64,000 nt of DNA from Eleftheria terrae (GTDB lineage: Bacteria > Pseudomonadota > Gammaproteobacteria > Burkholderiales > Burkholderiaceae_C). A model generated the notes under the pieces. The model searched no databases. It saw only the letters and a program-made list of their open reading frames with translations, and was not told the DNA's origin. Position 1 is the first letter of the stretch. Every line of letters begins with the position of its first letter. Of the stretch, positions 25,001 to 34,690 are shown one piece after another. The DNA lies in NCBI RefSeq assembly GCF_030419005.1, contig NZ_CP106951.1, forward strand, positions 1,922,001 through 1,986,000. Reading direction: 5' to 3'. Position numbers and translations under genes: made by a program.

Positions 25001-28000
25001 GGCGCTGATCCCACCAGCCACGGCGGCGGCGCTGTCGCAGCGCCTGACCCGTTTGCTGCAGGCAATGGTCGCCCATCCGCAGCAGCGCTGCGGCGCGCTG
25101 CCCTTGCTCGACGATGCCGGCCGCGCCCAGGTGCTGGTGCAATGGAACGACACCCGGCGGCCCCTGCCGGCGCTCACCGTGCCACAGTGGTTCGAAGCCC
25201 AGGCGGCCCGCACACCGGCTGCAACGGCCCTGGTGTTCGAAGGCCAGGCCCTCGACTATGCCGAGCTGAACCGGCGGGCCAATCGCCTGGCCCACCTGCT
25301 GATCGCCCGCGGCATCGGCCCCGAAGACCGGGTGGCACTGGCGCTGCCACGTTCGCCGGAGATGGTGGTGGCCTGGCTGGCCATCCTGAAGGCGGGCGCC
25401 GCCTATCTGCCACTCGACGCGGACTATCCGGCCGATCGCCTGGCCTACATGCTGGGCGATGCCAGCCCGCGCCTGACCGTCACCGAGGGCCGCACGCTGG
25501 CGCGGCTGCCGCAGGGCACCGCGGCCCTGCGCCTGGACGATGCGGCGACGCTGGCGGCACTGCAAGCGGCCCCCGGCCACGACCCGCAGGACGGTGACCG
25601 CACTGCGCCGCTGTTGCCCCAGCACCCGGCCTATGTGATCTACACCTCCGGCTCCACCGGCCGGCCCAAGGGCGTGACGCTGACGCATGCCGGCATCCCC
25701 AGCCTGGTGTGGAGCCAGGTCGAGCGCTTCGCCCTGGGCCCGGCCAGCCGGGTGCTGCAGTTCGCCTCGCTGAGCTTCGATGCGGCCAGCATGGAGATGC
25801 TGATGTGCTTCGCCGCCGGCGCCACGCTGGTGGTCCCGCCGCCGGGCGTGCTGCTGGGCGAGGCGCTGGCAGATGTCATCCACCGGCTTGGCGTCACGCA
25901 CGCGCTGATTCCGCCGAGCGCACTGAGCAGCCTCGAGCCGCACCAGGTCGACACCCTGCAGACCCTGGTGGTCGGTGGCGAGGCCTGCCCGGCGCAGCTG
26001 GTGGCGGCCTGGTCCGCCGGGCGGCGCATGGTGAATGCGTATGGACCGACGGAGTCGACCATCTGTGCCGCGATGAGCGGCACCCTCTCGGGCGACACGC
26101 CGCCGCCGCTCGGCCGCCCGGTGGCCAACACGCAGCTGTATGTGCTCGATGCGGCCCTGCGGCCGCTGCCGCCGGGCGTGGCCGGCGAGCTGTACATCGC
26201 CGGCGATGGCCTGGCGCGCGGCTACCTGCAGCGCCCCGGCCTGACGGCCGAGCGCTTCGTGGCCAACCCCTTCACGCCCGGCCAGCGCATGTACCGCTCC
26301 GGCGACCTGGCCCGCTGGCGCGAGGACGGCCAGCTCGACTACCTCGGCCGGGCCGACCAGCAGGTCAAGGTACGTGGCTTCCGCATCGAGCTCGGCGAGA
26401 TCGAGGCGGCCCTGGCCGCACTCGGCTTCCCCCACAACAGCGTCATCGCCCGCGAGGACCAGGCCGGCCACAGGCAGCTCGTCGCCTACCTCGTCACCAC
26501 CGCCCCGCTGGACGCCCCGGCCCTGCGCCAGCAGCTTGCCGAGCGCCTGCCCGAGTACATGGTGCCGGCCGCCTTCGTCACGCTGCCTGCCCTGCCGCTC
26601 ACCCCCAACGGCAAGCTCGACCGCAAGGCCCTGCCCGCCCCCGACTTCACCCCCGCCAGCACCCGCGCACCGCGCACCGCGCAGGAGCAGCTGCTGTGCA
26701 CCCTCTTCGCCGAGGTGCTCGGCCTGCCACAGGTCGGCATCGACGACAGCTTCTTCGCCCTCGGCGGCCACTCGCTGCTGGCCACCCGGCTGGTCAGCCG
26801 CATCCGCAGCACGCTGGGCGTGGAAGTCGCCATCCGCACGCTGTTCGAGTCGCCCACCGTCGAGGCGCTGGCCCGCCAGCTCGCCGCCGCCGGCCAGGCC
26901 CGCCCGCCGCTGCTGCCACAACCCCGCCCGGCCACGCTGCCGCTGTCCTTCGCGCAGCGCCGCCTGTGGTTCCTGCACCAGTTCGAAGGGCCCAGCGCCA
27001 CCTACAACATCCCGCTCGCACTGCGCCTGGACGGCGAGCTCGATGTCGCCGCCCTGCGTGCCGCCCTGGGCGACCTGCTGGCCCGCCACGAGAGCCTGCG
27101 CACCCGCTTCCCCGACACCCATCCGCCCTGCCAGCAGGTGCTGCAGCAGGCCGAGCCGCCGCTGGTCGTGCGTGACGTCGAGCCGGCCGGTGTGGCGCAG
27201 CTGCTCAACCAGGCGGCGGCCGAGCCGCTCGACCTGGGCCGCGAGCTGCCGTGGCGCGTGACGCTGCTGCGCCTGTCACCGCAGGAGCACGTGCTGCTGG
27301 TGCTGCTGCACCACATTGCCGGCGACGGCGCCTCGATGGGCCCGCTGGCGCGCGACCTGGCGCAGGCCTATACGGCCCGCCTGCAGGGCCAGGCCCCGGC
27401 CTGGGCGCCGTTGCCGGTGCAGTACGCCGACTACACCCTGTGGCAACAGCAGCTGCTGGGTGACGAGGGCGACCCGCAGAGCCGCCTGGCCACCCAGCTC
27501 GCGTACTGGCGGCAGGCCTTGCACGGCCTGCCGGAGCAGCTGGACCTGCCGACCGACCGGCCCCGCCCGGCGGCCTCCAGCTACCGGGGGCAGCACCTGC
27601 GCTTCGAGCTGCCGGCGGCGCTGCATGCACAGCTGCTCGCGCTGGCGCAGGCCCGCGGCGCCACCCTGTTCATGGTGCTGCAGGCGGCACTCGCCACGCT
27701 GCTGACCCGGCTGGGCGCCGGCACCGACATTCCCATCGGCAGCCCGATCGCCGGGCGCACCGACAGTGCGCTGGACGACCTGGTGGGCCTGTTCATCAAC
27801 ACCCTGGTGCTGCGCACCGACACCGCCGGCAACCCGGGCTTCGACACCTTGCTGGAACGGGTGCGCCAAGCCGACCTGGCCGCCTACGAGCACCAGGACC
27901 TGCCGTTCGAGCACCTGGTCGAGCAGATCAACCCGGTGCGCTCGCTGTCGCACCATCCGTTGTTCCAGGTCATGCTGGCGCTGCAGAACGCGAGCGCCGA

Positions 28001-31000
28001 CGAGCTGGTGTTGCCCGGCCTGCGGTGCAGCGAGGCCCGCTTCGAGCTGCCGGTGGCGAAGTTCGATCTCAGCTTCGACTTCGCCGAGCAACGTCAGGCC
28101 GACGGCTCGCCCGCCGGCCTGCAGGGGCAGCTCGAATACGCCTGCGACCTGTTCGATGCGGCCAGCGCCGAGCGCCTGACGCAGCGCCTGCTGCGCCTGC
28201 TGCAAGCGGTGGCGGCCGACCCGACGCAAGCCATCGGCGACATCGACCTGCTCGACGCCGGCGAGCGGCAGCAACTGCTACTGCAGTGGAACGACACCGC
28301 CCGGGCACCGGCCTGCCCGCCGCTGCACACCGCCTTCGAGCAACAGGCCCGCCTCACGCCGCAGGCCATTGCCGCCACCTGCCACGGCAGCACCCTCAGC
28401 TACGCCGAGCTCGACCGCCGCGCCAACCGCGTCGCCCACACCCTCATCGCCCGCGGCATCGGCCCCGAGGACATCGTCGCCCTGGCCCTGCCCCGCTCGC
28501 TGGACCTGCTCGCCTGCCTGCTCGGCGTGCTCAAGGCCGGCGCCGCCTTCCTGCCCCTGGAGCCCGCCCACCTCGGCACCCGCCAGCGCGAGCTGCTCGC
28601 CGACGCCCGCCCCGTGCTGCTCATCGCCGAGCACCGCCTGGCCCACGAACTCGCCGCCCCCCTCCCCGCCCTGTGCCTGGACACCCCCGCCGCGCAACAG
28701 GCCCTCGCCTCGGCCCCCGACCACCCGCCGGGCGACGCCGAGCGCCGCCGACCGCTGCTGCTGCAGCACCCGGCCTATGTCATCTACACCTCCGGCTCCA
28801 CCGGCACCCCCAAGGGCGTGGTGCTGCCCCACGCCGGCCTGGCCAACCTGCTGGCCCACCACCTCGAGACCTTCTTCCCCTCGGTGCTGCACGGCAGCGC
28901 CGAGCCCCGTGCCCGCTTCGCCCTGACCGCGCCGTTCGCCTTCGACACCGCCCTGGAAGGCCTGTTGTGGATGGCCGCCGGCCACGAGCTGCACCTGCTG
29001 GACGATGCCACCCGCCGCGACGCCGAGCTGCTGCTCGACCACGTCCTGCGCCACCGCATCGACGTGCTCGACCTCACTCCCACCCACTTCGAGCAGCTCC
29101 ACCCGCTGGGCCTGCTGCAGCCCGGGCGCGGCTGGCCCCGCGCCCTGGTGCTCGGCGGCGAGGCCCTGGGCGAGTCCCAGTGGCGTGCCCTGCTCGCCGC
29201 CCCGCACGTGCGCGCCTACAACTTCTACGGCCCCACCGAGTGCACCGTCGATGCCTGCCATGCCGCCATCGACCCCCGCACCAGCCGCAACACCATCGGC
29301 TCGCCGCTGCGCAACACCCGGCTTTACGTGCTCGACGAGCGCCTGCACCCGGTGCCCCCGGGCGTGCCCGGCGAGCTCTACATCGCCGGCCCCGGCCTGG
29401 CCCGCGGCTACCTCGGCCGCCCGGCACTGAGCGCCGAGCGCTTCGTCGCCAACCCCTTCTCCCCGGGCCAGCGCCTGTACCGCTGCGGCGACCTCGTCCG
29501 CTGGCGCGCCGACGGCCTGCTGGAGTACCTCGGCCGCGCCGACCAGCAGCTCAAGGTGCGCGGCTTCCGCATCGAGCCCGCCGAGGTCGAGGCCGCGCTG
29601 GCCCACTGCGGCCACCCGGGCTGCGCGGTCATCGGCCGCGAGGACCGGCCCGGCCACCTGCAGCTCGTCGCCTACCTGCCTGCGTCCGCGCCGCTGGACC
29701 GCAACGCCCTGCGCCAGCAGCTCGCCGAGCGCCTGCCCGAGTACATGGTGCCGGCCGCCTTCGTCACGCTGCCCGCCCTGCCGCTCACCCCCAACGGCAA
29801 GCTCGACCGCAAGGCCCTGCCCGCCCCCGACTTCACCCCCGCCAGCACCCGCGCCCCGCGCACCGCGCAGGAGCAGCTGCTGTGCGCCCTCTTCGCCGAG
29901 GTGCTCGGCCTGCCACAGGTCGGCATCGACGACAGCTTCTTCGCCCTCGGCGGCGACAGCATCAGCTCCATCCAGCTCGTCAGCCGCGCCCGCCAGGCCG
30001 GCCTGCGCCTGAGCGCCCGCGACGTCTTCCAGCACCAGTGCGTGCACGCCCTGGCCGCCGTGGCCCAGCCCGTCGAGGACCACTCCCAGGCGCCAGCCGT
30101 CGAGCCGGTCGGCCCGCTGCCGGCCACCCCCATCATCCAGGACCTGCTCGAGCAGGGCGGCCCGCTGCAGCACTTCCAGCAGTCGCTGCTGCTGCAGGTG
30201 CCGCCCCTGCAGCACGAGCGCCTGCTGCGCGCGCTGCAGGCCCTGCTCGACCACCACCACGCCCTGCGGCTGTGCCTGCAGCCCGGCCACCAGCTGGCGG
30301 TGCTGCCCGTCGGCAGCGTCCTGGCCGCCGACTGCCTGCACCACGTGCCGCTCGAGCGCCTGACCCCCGAGCTGCTGCGCCAGCACGCCCAGGCCGCCCA
30401 GGACCGCCTCGACCCGCTGGCCGCCCGGCTGCTGCAGGCCGTGTGGTTCGACCTCGGCCCCGACTCCCGGCTGCTGCTGCTCATCCACCACCTGGCCGTC
30501 GACGGCGTCTCCTGGCGCATCCTCACCCAGGACCTGCAGGCCGCCTGGCTCGCCAGCGCCGACCCCCACCCCATCGCCCTGCCACCGGTGCCCACCTCCT
30601 GGCGCCAATGGGCGCTCGCCCTGCCCCAGGCCGCCGCCGCCCGCACCGAACAGCTGCCCCTGTGGCAGGCCCAGCTGCAGGGCGAGGACCCGCCGCTGGC
30701 CAGCCTCCCGCTGGACCCCCGGCTCGACACCTTCTCCAGCCAGCTCAGCCTCAGCCAGCGCCTGGACAGCGCCACCACCCAGTGCCTGCTCACCCAGGCC
30801 CCCGAGCGCATCCACGGCCGCGTCAACGATGTCCTGCTGGCCGCCTTCGCGCTGGCCGTCGTCGACTGGCGCCAGCGCCTGGGCCGCGGTGCGCTGCCCC
30901 GCCTGCGCTTCGACCTCGAGGGCCATGGCCGCGAGGACATCGTGCCCGGCGCCGACCTCTCGCGCACCGTCGGCTGGTTCACCAGCCTCTTCCCGGTCCA

Positions 31001-31562
31001 GCTCGAGCTGCCCGACGTCGATGTCGCCGAGGCCCTGCGCAGCGGCGGCCCCGCGCTGCAGCGCGCCCTCAAGCACACCAAGGAGCAGCTGCGCCGCCTG
31101 CCCGAGCAGGGCATCGGCTGGGGCTTGCTGCGCCACCTGCACGCCCCTTCCCGCGAGCAGCTGCGTGCCCTGCCTGCCCCGCAGATCGGCTTCAACTACC
31201 TCGGCCGCTTCGCCGTCGGCCAGCCCGCCCAGGACTGGAGCGTCGCCCCCGACGAGGGCAGCTTCGGTGGCGGCAGCGATCCCCTGCAGCCCCTGGCCCA
31301 TGTGCTCGAGCTCAACGCCCTCACCCAGGACGGCCCCCACGGCCCCGAGCTCGTCGCCCACTGGGGCTGGGCCGCCCGGCTGCTCGACCACGCCGCCGTC
31401 CACGACCTCGCCAACTCCTGGTTCGCCGCCCTGCGCCGCATCGCCCACGACGCAGCCCAGGCCTCCGGCGCCGCCCTCACGCCTTCCGACGTGCCCCTGG
31501 TCTCGCTGGACCAGGGCGACATCGAACTTCTGGAATCGATCTATGCGCAACTCCCAGATTGA
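3954..31562 (+). CDS. Non-ribosomal peptide synthetase, modules 1-7 (9202 aa)
   Basis: A giant seven-module NRPS that assembles the first seven residues of a peptide on phosphopantetheine carriers in the cytoplasm. Domain order (approximate residues): Cs 1-440, A1 455-930, T1 Ser990; C2 1045-1490, A2, T2 Ser2052, E2 2090-2570; C3 2583-3020, A3, T3 Ser3577; C4, A4, T4 Ser4630; C5, A5 carrying an N-methyltransferase (about 5600-5810), T5 Ser6085, E5; C6, A6, T6 Ser7607; C7, A7, T7 Ser8669, E7 to the end. All condensation motifs are intact (HHxxxDG near residues 137, 1169, 2721, 3756, 4812, 6761, 7786; E domains near 2228, 6271, 8845). Every A domain has YTSGSTGxPKG. There is no TE, so the chain passes to the next protein. 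The start is the ATG at 3954, preceded by GGAAGAG. The 3' end overlaps the second NRPS gene by 20 nt, indicating translational coupling. Confidence 0.97.
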   Translation: MSHVDRLPLSAPQLEMWFAQQLDPANPLYDSCGWLDIRGDLDLGRFEAAIRQVQEEAEALRLRLTQDDEGPHQHIGPRAATPLRVTDLSGEDRPLRAAQERMRDDAATVFDLLSDRLYTYELFKLGPAHFVWYQRYHHVIIDGQSLTLIVRRVVDVYNALCAGQAAEECGFGPFADLLAEDRLYRSSDRYQADAEHWRQYLAQAPEAGPLSGRQAPHARAFRRQTCFIPEALATALLQAERRTGSPWPQLLTAATAAYLQSIANRPDMVFDFPVAARSRATRQALGMLANTLPLKLAFAPHASLAQLAQQAGREILKALKHQNFRGKDIRGFHGGSGRVASFGPRINILPFDFAFTLAGVPARLHSLSNGPVDDLAVTVQGQLGTSECELHLDANAQTYSEAEVAWHLRRLLRFIEQGLADPYRPLARIDLLDAAQRRQLLLDWQPAPRPLPAATPLALFDQQVASRPQAIALTAADRCFTYAQLDEEANRLAHVLNDLGIGAEQGVALFLQRSPELVIAELAVLKAGGYYLPLHEQHPDARLVQLLRDTGARVLLADASIDGRGFLQLDGHRAQLLRLDRPLPPLQRPPARRPAAAHPEQLAYVMYTSGSTGTPKGVAVRQRDIAEFAQDRRFQAGHDCVLLQAPHAFDASTYELWVPLLNGGRIVVAPPGQLDAAELQRLVAQAGVTSLWMTAGLFHELADSAPALFAPLRQVWAGGDVLSASAIRRLQALHPALQVVNGYGPTETTTFALSHAVPRLDEQAHSVPIGTPLDNMQAYVLDGALRPLPPGVAGELYIAGSGLARGYLQRPGLTAERFVANPFTPGQRMYRSGDLARWREDGQLDYLGRADQQVKVRGFRIELGEIEAALAALGFPHNSVIAREDQAGHKQLVAYLVTTAPLDAPALRQQLAERLPEYMVPAAFVTLPALPLTPNGKLDRKALPAPDFTPASTRAPRTAQEQLLCTLFAEVLGLPQVGIDDSFFALGGHSLLATRLVSRIRSTLGVEVAIRTLFESPTVEALARQLAAAGQARPPLLPQPRPATLPLSFAQRRLWFLHQFEGPSATYNIPLALRLDGELDVAALRAALGDLLARHESLRTRFPDTHPPCQQVLQQAEPHLQLIDSSDARLADDLRQAAAHAFDLAQDLPLRATLLRLAPAQQVLMLVLHHIAGDGASMGPLARDLAQAYTDRLQGQAPAWAPLPVQYADYTLWQQQLLGEESDPTSRLSAQIAYWSEALRGIPEQLPLPTDRPRPPVSSQRGQHLRFTIDAALHRQLLAVAHAHRVTLFMVLQAALATLLTRLGAGTDIPLGSPIAGRTDSALDDLVGLFINTLVLRTDTAGNPGFDTLLERVRQADLAAYEHQDLPFEHLVEQINPVRSLSHHPLFQVMLMLQNEGSTALSLPGLACRETHFDFAIAKFDLSFDFTEQRQADGSPAGLQGLLEYATDLFDTATAHSLAARLLRLLQAVAADPTQAIGDIDLLDAGERQQLLLQWNDTARAPACPPLHTAFEQQARLTPQAIAATCHGSTLSYAELDRRANRVAHTLIARGIGPEDIVALALPRSLDLLACLLGVLKAGAAFLPLEPAHLGTRQRELLADARPVLLIAEHRLAHELAAPLPALCLDTPAAQQALASAPDHPPGDAERRRPLLLQHPAYVIYTSGSTGTPKGVVLPHAGLANLLAHHLETFFPSVLHGSAEPRARFALTAPFAFDTALEGLLWMAAGHELHLLDDATRRDAELLLDHVLRHRIDVLDLTPTHFEQLHPLGLLQPGRGWPRALVLGGEALGESQWRALLAAPHVRAYNFYGPTECTVDACHAAIDPRTSRNTIGSPLRNTRLYVLDERLHPVPPGVPGELYIAGPGLARGYLGRPALSAERFVANPFSPGQRLYRCGDLVRWRADGLLEYLGRADQQLKVRGFRIEPAEVEAALAHCGHPGCAVIGREDRPGHLQLVAYLPASAPLDRNALRQQLAERLPEYMVPAAFVTLPALPLTPNGKLDRKALPAPDFTPTSTRAPRTAQEQLLCALFAEVLGLPQVGIDDSFFALGGDSISSIQLVSRARQAGLRLSARDVFQHQCVHALAAVAVPLQPTEHTPAVEPVGPLPATPIIQDLLEQGGPLQHFQQSLLLQVPPLQHERLLRALQALLDHHHALRLCLQPGHQLAVLPVGSVLAADCLHHVPLERLTPELLRQHAQAAQDRLDPLAARLLQAVWFDLGPDSRLLLLIHHLAVDGVSWRILTQDLQAAWLASADPHPIALPPVPTSWRQWALALPAAAAARTEQLPLWQAQLQGEDPPLASLPLDPRLDTFSSQLSLSQRLDSATTQCLLTQAPERIHGRVNDVLLAAFALAVIDWRQRLGRGALPRLRFDLEGHGREDIVPGADLSRTVGWFTSLFPVQLELPDVDVAEALRSGGPALQRALKHTKEQLRRLPEQGIGWGLLRHLHAPSREQLRALPAPQIGFNYLGRFAVGQPAQDWSVAPDEGSFGGGSDSLQPLAHVLELNALTQDGPHGPELVAHWGWAARLLDHAAVHDLANSWFAALRRIAHDAAQASGAALTPSDVPLAGLDQATIDALQSQHPGLVDILPLTPLQHGFLFHALYDGQAADAYVTQMVFSLDGPLDAGALRAAAAALLRRHPNLGAAFVQPAGQAPLQLIAGEVALPWEEVDLSDEPAERRQAAFEALLRHDQRQGFELHRAPLLRFTLARLDAECHRLIFTSHHILLDGWSTPLLLQELFTLYGEGSTATTLPHVAPYRDYLAWLASRDRPAARLAWQAALAGVEEPTRVAPRRAASVLPELLTLQLPREQCEPLTQLARRLGLTLNTLVQAAWALLLGQLSHRDDVVFGTTVSGRPPELPGVERMVGLFINTVPLRLQLRPEEPVQALLARLQQQQSALLEHQHLGLTEIQQLAGLPELFDTLVVFENFPLGKETLGAAASGLRLALHSHHGGDSSHYPLGLVAVPGEALTLKFSWRPDVFTPAAAQAIATGYLHILGALATDPAQPVGRLPLIGPAEREQVLTGWNTTAHALPPGCLPDLLERQAALTPHAIAVSFEGESLSYAELHLRANRLAHHLIAQGIGAEQTVGVALPRSLDLMVALCAVTKTGAAWLPLDTDYPAERLAYMLGDAAPACVLTRADVAARLPGGHALLALDDPALQAALASGPAHAPSNAQRVRPLAPLHPAYVIYTSGSTGRPKGAVNTHAGLVNRLAWMQAEYQLDGSDTVLQKTPSSFDVSVWEFFWPLLQGARLVLARPDGHRDPAYLASLIQREAVTTVHFVPSMLEAFLDEPASTGCTGLRRILCSGEALPGALRDRVRARLGRPLHNLYGPTEAAIDVTSWACRDDERGSTVPIGAPIWNTQLYVLDLALRPLPPGVAGELYIAGDGLARGYLQRPGLTAERFVANPFTPGQRMYRSGDLARWREDGQLDYLGRADQQVKVRGFRIELGEIEAALAALGFPHNSVIAREDQAGHKQLVAYLVTTAPLDAPALRQQLAERLPEYMVPAAFVTLPALPLTPNGKLDRKALPAPDFTPASTRAPRTAQEQLLCTLFAEVLGLPQVGIDDSFFALGGHSLLATRLVSRIRSTLGVEVAIRTLFESPTVEALARQLAAAGQARPPLLPQPRPATLPLSFAQRRLWFLHQFEGPSATYNIPLALRLDGELDVAALRAALGDLLARHESLRTRFPDTHPPCQQVLQQAEPHLQLIDSSDARLADDLRQAAAHAFDLTQDLPLRATLLRLAPAQQVLMLVLHHIAADGASLAPLARDLAQAYTARCHGQAPAWAPLPVQYADYTLWQQQLLGDEADTGSRLSTQVAYWREALRGIPEQLALPTDRPRPPLPSQRGAAIALSVPAGLHQRLAALAQERQATLFMVLQAALAALLTRLGAGYDIVLGSPVAGRSDSALDELVGLFINTLVLRTDTSGHPGFAELLERVRQADLAAYEHQDLPFEQLVEVLNPVRSLSHHPLFQVLLVLQNTATPRLALPKLSATPLPLDTAAAKFDLSFDFSEQRQADGTPCGLHCRLEYACDLFDAASVEQLGRRLLQLLDAVAADPSRPITSIDLLDGRERRQLLLDWNDTARPLPQWLLPAGIERQVALTPHAVALVCNGETLSYAELDRRANRLAHLLIGRGIGPEDRVALALPRSADLVVALLAVLKAGAAYLPLDLDYPSERLAYMLDDARPALLLAQTGSLASLPPHDPALLLDDPAVQAALARARDTAPRPQDRVRPLSDRHPAYVIYTSGSTGRPKGVTIEHRALANFLQAMRQQPGLDASGIVLALTPVSFDIAGLELYLPLLCGAQLHLLQRELAMDGPRLSQYIAQARPTLIQATPASWQMLRSCGWQAEPGMRLLCGGEALPPELAAELGGAGELWNMYGPTETTIWSSLARVAPGKAITIGQPIDNTRLYVLDAALQPVPVGVAGELYIAGDGLARGYLGRPGLTAERFVANPHESGQRMYRTGDLACWRADGQLECLGRVDQQVKIRGFRIELGEIEAALARLGHPHNVVVVREDQPGQARLVAYLTMPAEALDSAALRRQLGRSLPDYMLPAAFVALQALPLTPNGKVDRRALPAPDLAQDAGGYRAPATAQQAALCALFAEVLGLERVGIDDHFFELGGHSLLATRLVSRVRAELDVELSIRALFEHPTVDSLARQLPQAQAARPPLQPRPRPQQLPLSHTQRRLWFIQQFEEQGSTYNIPMPLRLSGTLDAGALHAALGDVVARHESLRTVFLEADGQPIQQVLPADTAQPPLDTVELDEAALPGALLDAARHRFDLSSEIPLRARLFRLAPQEHVLLVLVHHIAADGGSMAPLARDLGQAYAARLQGRAPAWAPLPLQYADYTLWQQQLLGDEDDPTSLIARQFGYWQQALQGLPERLDLPCDRPRPAVASYRGRQVPLRIEPALHARLLKLAHRQQASLFMVLQAGLAALLTRLGAGTDIPLGTAIAGRTDQGLDELVGFFANTLVLRTDTSGNPSFEALLQQVRDTALAAYGHQDAPFERLVERLNPVRSTAHHALFQVGLALQNVPRPELELPGLRLSVEPADFQSAKFDLFFNLGESDSADGSPQGLDGNIEYATDLFDEHTVCTLAGRLVRLLEAVAAEPQQRIGRIDLLESEERHRLLSAWNDTARPLAPATVPELFVQQVQQHPQQPAAVFGDTHLSYAQLNARANRLAHALQAQGIGAEDCVALALPRSLEMVVAVLGILKAGAAYLPLDPDYPAERLAYMLEDARPVRLISHRDVEARLPAHRVPALLLDQPDTVQLLAAQATDNPARPPLPAHPAYVIYTSGSTGRPKGVVVTHTGVPSLLASQVERLGLRPGARVLQFASLSFDAAFWELCMALLSGATLVVADAPQLLPGEALAELMQRQQVTHATLPPTALSVMPADALPACSHLVVAGEACAPHLVGAWSPGRAMINAYGPTEATVCASMSAPLAGEAVPPMGRAILNSQLYVLDDGLQPAPVGVAGELYIAGLGLARGYLRRPALTAERFVAHPFVPGERLYRSGDLARWRPDGQLEYLGRADHQVKLRGFRIELGEIETVLLRHPAVAQAAVLAREDQPGHKQLVGYVVLERDATPVRDEHQEARQIGEWKTIYENLYGEHRASEFGENFHGWSSSYDGQPIALHEMREWRAATVQRILELRPRRVLEIGVGSGLILSQVAPHCEAYWGTDLSAATIETLRAEVDRQPQLAARVVLRAQPAHEMEGLPCGEFDVVVINSVVQYFPNAEYLQGVIRHALERLVPGGALYLGDIRNLHLLRSFATAIQLHQADDSTDAATLQRRIEQTLLAEKELLVAPEFFAQLPHTLPGIAAVDIQTKRSRHANELTRHRYEVVLRKGPLQTRSAAALPTLAWGTEVHDRHELLARLEQRQPASLRLSGVPNLHLQPEIEAMQALRRGEPVAAVRARLLAGPAAAAEDFHALGERLGLRVATTWSAAGEHRLDVLFLRMDEADGTVLSDLYLPGRMQADLSALANNPSSFDQFSDIRRWVATQLPDHMQPVLVLLPAMPLSPTGKIDRKALPAPDFTPASQRAARNPQEAALAALFAEVLGLPRVGIDDSFFDLGGDSIISIQLVSRARQAGLLITPRDVFQHQSVAALAAVARPLAAAAAELADVATGELPLTPIMRWLVDRGTPFGRFSQSVLLHVPAGLQQDALHTALQALLDRHPALRLRLAQADDGQWHMTVPETGSATAGEALRRIDIAGLDAQALQQRLDEAAAAAEERLDPSQGRLLQAVWFDRGGQAGRLLLTIHHLAVDGVSWRILLPELQAAWQAARDGTAPSFAPATHSLRSWALHLASPRGLATRRSELPLWTALLGMPDPLLSARPLDPARDTQATAQRLSVRLPAAATAALLTQVPARFHGRVNDVLLAAFALAVADWRQRRTGVHAEQVLIDLEGHGRETEGTGLDLSRTVGWFTSLFPVRLDVSAIDLGAALDGGLPLAALVKRVKEQLRALPDNGLGWGVLRHLDPEARTLLASAPAPQIGFNYLGRFGAGQAQDWGPAPEELAAHGDPRMSLAHAIELNAVTLDGDAGAEFVAHWSWAGELFSHEQVEDLAHTYQRALQALARLLDQPRAGGLTPSDLPLVTLAQAQIEQIEAGGEVAEILPLSPLQKGLLFHALYQPEGPDPYVVQVAFDLQGPLDLPRLRNAAQAVLQRHPQLGARFLHEPLAEPVQVLPRQVPLRWQLHDLQALDAAAREREGRRIADEDRLRRFDLADAPLLRFTLVRLAQDRHRLLLTNHHLLLDGWSLPVLVQELFALYGAGAQPAALPRPTPYRDYLAWLQARDLAVAERSWTTALAGLESPTLLLPARAAASGLQESLAWELPEALSSDLGQLARRHGLTLNTLLQGAWGLLLGQLTGRSDVVFGTTVSGRPAELPEVGRMVGLFINTVPLRLQWHPADAVIDVLVQLQQRQAALMDHQHLDLSGIQQAIGMGQLFDTLYVFENYPIDHSGLETALGELRIAGFHSSDATHYPLSLLAAPGARLSLRFNHDPALIPPATAAALSQRLTRLLQAMVAHPQQRCGALPLLDDAGRAQVLVQWNDTRRPLPALTVPQWFEAQAARTPAATALVFEGQALDYAELNRRANRLAHLLIARGIGPEDRVALALPRSPEMVVAWLAILKAGAAYLPLDADYPADRLAYMLGDASPRLTVTEGRTLARLPQGTAALRLDDAATLAALQAAPGHDPQDGDRTAPLLPQHPAYVIYTSGSTGRPKGVTLTHAGIPSLVWSQVERFALGPASRVLQFASLSFDAASMEMLMCFAAGATLVVPPPGVLLGEALADVIHRLGVTHALIPPSALSSLEPHQVDTLQTLVVGGEACPAQLVAAWSAGRRMVNAYGPTESTICAAMSGTLSGDTPPPLGRPVANTQLYVLDAALRPLPPGVAGELYIAGDGLARGYLQRPGLTAERFVANPFTPGQRMYRSGDLARWREDGQLDYLGRADQQVKVRGFRIELGEIEAALAALGFPHNSVIAREDQAGHRQLVAYLVTTAPLDAPALRQQLAERLPEYMVPAAFVTLPALPLTPNGKLDRKALPAPDFTPASTRAPRTAQEQLLCTLFAEVLGLPQVGIDDSFFALGGHSLLATRLVSRIRSTLGVEVAIRTLFESPTVEALARQLAAAGQARPPLLPQPRPATLPLSFAQRRLWFLHQFEGPSATYNIPLALRLDGELDVAALRAALGDLLARHESLRTRFPDTHPPCQQVLQQAEPPLVVRDVEPAGVAQLLNQAAAEPLDLGRELPWRVTLLRLSPQEHVLLVLLHHIAGDGASMGPLARDLAQAYTARLQGQAPAWAPLPVQYADYTLWQQQLLGDEGDPQSRLATQLAYWRQALHGLPEQLDLPTDRPRPAASSYRGQHLRFELPAALHAQLLALAQARGATLFMVLQAALATLLTRLGAGTDIPIGSPIAGRTDSALDDLVGLFINTLVLRTDTAGNPGFDTLLERVRQADLAAYEHQDLPFEHLVEQINPVRSLSHHPLFQVMLALQNASADELVLPGLRCSEARFELPVAKFDLSFDFAEQRQADGSPAGLQGQLEYACDLFDAASAERLTQRLLRLLQAVAADPTQAIGDIDLLDAGERQQLLLQWNDTARAPACPPLHTAFEQQARLTPQAIAATCHGSTLSYAELDRRANRVAHTLIARGIGPEDIVALALPRSLDLLACLLGVLKAGAAFLPLEPAHLGTRQRELLADARPVLLIAEHRLAHELAAPLPALCLDTPAAQQALASAPDHPPGDAERRRPLLLQHPAYVIYTSGSTGTPKGVVLPHAGLANLLAHHLETFFPSVLHGSAEPRARFALTAPFAFDTALEGLLWMAAGHELHLLDDATRRDAELLLDHVLRHRIDVLDLTPTHFEQLHPLGLLQPGRGWPRALVLGGEALGESQWRALLAAPHVRAYNFYGPTECTVDACHAAIDPRTSRNTIGSPLRNTRLYVLDERLHPVPPGVPGELYIAGPGLARGYLGRPALSAERFVANPFSPGQRLYRCGDLVRWRADGLLEYLGRADQQLKVRGFRIEPAEVEAALAHCGHPGCAVIGREDRPGHLQLVAYLPASAPLDRNALRQQLAERLPEYMVPAAFVTLPALPLTPNGKLDRKALPAPDFTPASTRAPRTAQEQLLCALFAEVLGLPQVGIDDSFFALGGDSISSIQLVSRARQAGLRLSARDVFQHQCVHALAAVAQPVEDHSQAPAVEPVGPLPATPIIQDLLEQGGPLQHFQQSLLLQVPPLQHERLLRALQALLDHHHALRLCLQPGHQLAVLPVGSVLAADCLHHVPLERLTPELLRQHAQAAQDRLDPLAARLLQAVWFDLGPDSRLLLLIHHLAVDGVSWRILTQDLQAAWLASADPHPIALPPVPTSWRQWALALPQAAAARTEQLPLWQAQLQGEDPPLASLPLDPRLDTFSSQLSLSQRLDSATTQCLLTQAPERIHGRVNDVLLAAFALAVVDWRQRLGRGALPRLRFDLEGHGREDIVPGADLSRTVGWFTSLFPVQLELPDVDVAEALRSGGPALQRALKHTKEQLRRLPEQGIGWGLLRHLHAPSREQLRALPAPQIGFNYLGRFAVGQPAQDWSVAPDEGSFGGGSDPLQPLAHVLELNALTQDGPHGPELVAHWGWAARLLDHAAVHDLANSWFAALRRIAHDAAQASGAALTPSDVPLVSLDQGDIELLESIYAQLPD
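5281..6917 (+). repeat. 1.64-kb direct repeat, copy a (whole A1 domain)
   Basis: Pairs with 36071-37707 (offset 30,790 bp). It begins at the C-A linker ([11 protein letters not shown]) and ends at the two Gly codons of the carrier motif GGHS/GGDS. A short patch near 5343-5395 differs, coding [13 protein letters not shown] in one copy and [13 protein letters not shown] in the other. Confidence 0.88.
6306..11649 (+). repeat. 5.34-kb direct repeat, copy a (A1 end to E2)
   Basis: Pairs with 26157-31500 at a constant offset of 19,851 bp. It runs from the ...CTGCGGCCGCTGCCG stretch in A1 to the end of E2. Identity is near-complete except in the centre of the C domain (about 7310-8340) and a 36-bp patch in the T-E linker near 10216. 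Both divergent parts keep equal length. Confidence 0.9.
7065..11700 (+). other. NRPS module 2: C - A(basic residue) - T - E
   Basis: The LCL-type C domain has HHIAGDG. A2 pocket residues read D-T-E-D-V-G-F-V-D-K; two acidic residues at positions 239 and 278 suggest a cationic side chain (Arg, Lys or Orn). The carrier has the GGDSISS form typical before epimerases. The E domain has [19 protein letters not shown] and [11 protein letters not shown], so the residue should become D. It is nearly identical to module 7. Confidence 0.8.
11700..14800 (+). other. NRPS module 3: C(DCL) - A(Ser) - T
   Basis: The C domain begins [17 protein letters not shown], the form that accepts a D-residue from an upstream E domain, with HHILLDG intact. 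The A3 pocket reads D-V-W-H-L-S-L-I-D-K, the standard Ser code and the clearest assignment in the cluster. A Ser side chain is a possible later cyclisation point, but nothing here shows that it is used. Confidence 0.87.
14091..15230 (+). repeat. 1.14-kb cassette, third copy (A3 end, T3, start of C4)
   Basis: Nearly identical to 6330-7469 (offset 7,761 bp), with only scattered single-base differences, and to the first part of the 26157 repeat. It spans the C-terminal A subdomain, the GGHSLL carrier and the N-terminal part of an LCL domain. Confidence 0.88.
14815..17950 (+). other. NRPS module 4: C(LCL) - A(Gly) - T
   Basis: The C domain has HHIAADG. The A4 pocket reads D-I-L-Q-L-G-M-I-W-K, differing at one place from the common Gly code D-I-L-Q-L-G-L-I-W-K. 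The carrier has [13 protein letters not shown] (Ser4630) and no epimerase follows, as expected for achiral Gly. Confidence 0.82.
17975..23820 (+). other. NRPS module 5: C - A(Phe) with N-methyltransferase - T - E
   Basis: The A5 pocket reads D-A-W-T-V-A-A-V-C-K, a standard Phe code. Between core motifs A8 ([13 protein letters not shown]) and A10 ([13 protein letters not shown]) lies an inserted domain of about 400 residues. It carries a SAM-binding [16 protein letters not shown] near residue 5665, plus [12 protein letters not shown], typical of embedded N-methyltransferases. A GGDSIIS carrier and a complete E domain follow. Predicted product: N-methyl-D-Phe. Confidence 0.85.
20730..21560 (+). 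other. Embedded N-methyltransferase domain
   Basis: The methyltransferase inserted in A5 starts around [19 protein letters not shown]. It contains the glycine-rich SAM loop EIGVGSG and the acidic TDLS loop, and ends near [11 protein letters not shown]. It would transfer a methyl from S-adenosylmethionine to the amino group of the tethered Phe before condensation. It is the only methyltransferase in the assembly line. Confidence 0.85.
23821..26895 (+). other. NRPS module 6: C(DCL) - A(hydrophobic, uncertain) - T
   Basis: The C domain starts [17 protein letters not shown] and has HHLLLDG. The A6 pocket reads D-A-M-L-V-G-A-I-C-K, which I cannot match to a residue with confidence. The lining is hydrophobic and shares L278-V299-G301-A322 with some Trp/aromatic codes, so a bulky hydrophobic or aromatic residue is my best guess. 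The carrier is of the GGHSLL type (Ser7607). Confidence 0.75.
26157..31500 (+). repeat. 5.34-kb direct repeat, copy b (A6 end to E7)
   Basis: Second copy of the repeat at 6306-11649. It starts in the C-terminal part of A6 and ends at the last codons of the E7 domain, after which the sequence diverges into the protein's C-terminal tail. Confidence 0.9.
26905..31559 (+). other. NRPS module 7: C - A(basic residue) - T - E
   Basis: Its A-T-E part is almost identical at DNA level to module 2 and it has the same pocket (D-T-E-D-V-G-F-V-D-K), so the same cationic residue should be added and epimerised twice in the peptide. The central part of its C domain differs from C2. After the E domain the protein ends with a short helix-like tail ([13 protein letters not shown]) that may dock to the next NRPS. 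Confidence 0.8.
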
Positions 31563-34500
31563 AGACCTGCTTCCGCTGACGCCGCTGCAGCACGGCTTCC
31601 TGTTCCACGCGCTCTACGACGAGCAGGCGCCCGACGCCTATGTGGTGCAGATGGTCTTCACGCTCGACGGCCTGCTCGACGCCGACCGCCTGCGCCGCGC
31701 TGCCGACGCGGTGCTGCAACGGCACGCCAGCCTGCGGGCCGCCTTCGTGCACCACCGTCTGAAGGAGCCGGTGCAGGTCATCCAGCGCACCGTCACCCTG
31801 CCATGGCAGGTGGTGGACCTGAGCGGCCAGCCGGCCAGCGAGGCCCAGGCGGCGCTCGACGCGCTGGTGCGCGAGGACCAGCAGCGGCGCTTCGAGCTGG
31901 CCCAGGCACCGCTGCTGCGCTTCACGCTGGTGAAGACCGACGCGCGGCGTCATCACCTGCTCTTCACCAGCCACCACATCCTGCTCGACGGCTGGTCCTC
32001 GCCACTGCTGCTGCAGGAGCTGATGACGCTCTACCGCAACGACGTGCAGCCGGCCGCCTTGCCGCGGGTCACGCCCTACCGCGACTACCTGCGCTGGCTC
32101 GCCTCGCGCGACAAGGCCGCCGCGCGCAGTGCCTGGCGCGCAGCGTTGCAGGGCCTCGACGAGCCCACCCGGGTGGCTCCGTCCAGCACCGAGGTGGCCG
32201 TGCCCGCCGTGCTGCGCCGGCGCCTCGACGAGGCGCTCTCCAGCCGGCTGGCGCTGCTGGCACGCCGCTTCGGCGTGACGCTCAACACCCTGTCGCAAGC
32301 CGCCTGGGCCCTGCTGCTGAGCCGGCTGACCGGCCGCGACGACGTGGTGTTCGGCACCACCGTGTCCGGGCGGCCGCCGGAGCTGCCCGGCATCGAGCAG
32401 ATGGTGGGCCTGTTCATCAACACGCTGCCGCTGCGGTTGCGCCTGCGCGCGGGCGAAACCGTGCAGTCGCTGCTCGAGCGCCTGCAGGCCCAGCAGTCGC
32501 ACCTGCTCGACCACCAGCACCTGGGCCTCGCCGAGATCCAGCAGCTCAGCGGCCACCAGGAGCTGTTCGACACCTTGATGGTGTTCGAGAACTTCCCGGT
32601 CAGCGAAGCGACCGCGCCTGCCGCGGGCCACCCTGGCGACGAACTGCAGGTGAGCCTGCGCAGCCATCACGGGGGCGACACCTCGCACTATCCGCTCGGC
32701 CTCGCCCTGTCGCCGGGGCAGCAGCTGGCGTTGAAGATCAGCTGGCGCCCGGATGTGTTCGACACGGCCCATGTCGAGCGCATCGCCGACAGCTACATCC
32801 GCATCCTGCAGGCCTTTGCCCGCGACCCGGCGCAGCCGGTCGGCCGCATCGGGCTGCTCGACGAGGCCGGCCGCCACCAGCGGCTGCAGGCGTCGAGCGG
32901 CGACCGCCACCCGCTGCCCGCCACGACGCTGCCCGCGCTGTTCGAGCAACAGGTGGCACGCCACCCCGAGGCCACCGCGCTGATATGCGGCCGCGAGCGG
33001 CTCAACTTCCGCGAGTTGAACGAGCGTGCCAACCGGCTGGCCCACCTGCTGATCGCGCGCGGCATCGGCCCCGAGCAGCGGGTGGCGCTCGCCCTGCCCG
33101 GCGGCATCGAGCTGCCGATCGCCCTGCTGGCCGTCCTCAAGAGCGGCGCGGCCTATCTGCCGCTGGACCCCGAGTACCCCGTGCAACGACTGGCGCACAT
33201 GCTGCAGGATGCCCAGCCTGCCTGCGTGCTGAGCCTGGCCGGCGTGCTGCCCCGGCTGCCGGCCGGCCAGCCGGTGCTGCTGCTGGACGACGCCGGCACG
33301 CTGCGCTGCCTGTTGGGCAGCCGGGCCGACAACCCGGGTGATGCGGACCGGCGGGCGCCGCTGTCACCGATGCACCCGGCCTACGTCATCTACACCTCCG
33401 GCTCCACCGGTCGCCCGAAGGGGGTGGTGGTGATGCAATCCTCGGTGCTGAACTACCTGTCCTGCACCAACGCGCGCCACCTCGGCGAGCGGGGCCGCGG
33501 CTCGCCGCTGGTGCAGTCGCCGGCTTTCGACGGTGCAGGCACCACGCTGTTCGGCCCCTTGTGGAGCGGCCAGGCGCTGACCCTGCTGCCCGAGGGGCGC
33601 GAGATCGAATGGCTGGCATCGGGACCACCCGAAGGCGGGCCCTACCGCCTGCTGAAGTTCACGCCGGCCCACCTGAGCCTGCTCAGCGCCGCCCTGCAGG
33701 ACAGCGGCCGCGACTGCCCGGCCGAGGCCCTGATGGTCGGCGGCGAGGCGTTGTCCGGCGCCGACCTGGCGTTCTGGCGCAAGCGCTTTCCGGACGTGCG
33801 CATCACCAACCAGTACGGCCCTTCGGAAGCCACCATCGGCTGCTGCACCTTCGAGCTGCCGCCCGGGCCGGTCGACCCGTCCGCCGTGCCGATCGGCCGG
33901 CCGCTCTGGAACACCCGCCTGCAGGTGCTGGACCCGGCCCTGCAGCCGGTGCCCGCTGGCGTGGCCGGCGAGCTGTACATCGCCGGTGCCGGCCTGGCGC
34001 GCGGCTATCTCGGCCGCCCGGGCCTGACCGCCGAGCGCTTTGTGGCCGACCCCTTCGCGCCCGGCCAGCGCATGTACCGCTCGGGCGACCTGGTGCGCTG
34101 GCGCGAGGACGGCCAGCTGGAATTCCTCGGCCGGGTCGACCAGCAGGTGAAGATCCGCGGCTTTCGCATCGAGCCGGGCGAAGTCGAGGCCGTGCTGGCC
34201 GAGGCCGGCCACCCGCACAGCGCCGTCATCGCTCGGGAAGACCAGCCGGGGCAGAAGCAGCTGGTGGCCTACCTGGTGGCGGCCGCCGGGACGGTGGATA
34301 CCGCCTCGCTGCGCCGGCAGCTCGGCGAGCGCCTGCCCGACTACATGGTGCCGGCCGCCTTCGTGGTGCTCGACGCGCTGCCGCTGACCCCCAACGGCAA
34401 GCTCGACCGCCAGGCACTGCCGGCGCCCGACTTCCAGGCCACCGGCCGGCGCGGGCCGCGCAATGCACGCGAAGACCTCCTGTGCACCCTGTTCGCCGAG

Positions 34501-34690
34501 GTGCTGGGCCTGCCGCGTGTCGGCATCACCGACAGCTTCTTCGAGCTGGGCGGCCATTCCCTGCTCGCCACCCGCCTGGTCAGCCGCATCCGCAGCACCT
34601 TGCACACCGACATTGCGATTCGCACCCTGTTCGAAGCGCCAAGCGTCGAGGCGCTCGCCCGCCGCCTGTCGGCCGCCGCCGAAGCGCGGC
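31543..34690 (+). other. NRPS module 8: C(DCL) - A(Asx-like) - T
   Basis: The C domain begins [17 protein letters not shown] at the very N-terminus, fitting a D-residue donated by E7 of the upstream protein. The A8 pocket reads D-G-T-K-M-G-Q-I-G-K. The D-x-T-K start with Lys278 and final I-G is shared with Asp/Asn codes (D-L-T-K-...-G-K), so an acidic or amide residue is likely, but Gly236 and Gln322 make it a variant. Confidence 0.72.

Noticed and set aside
30829..31542. Possible upstream start for the second NRPS protein.
   Set aside because: The upstream frame is an out-of-frame reading of the E7 domain. The ATG at 31543 directly precedes the C-domain start motif.
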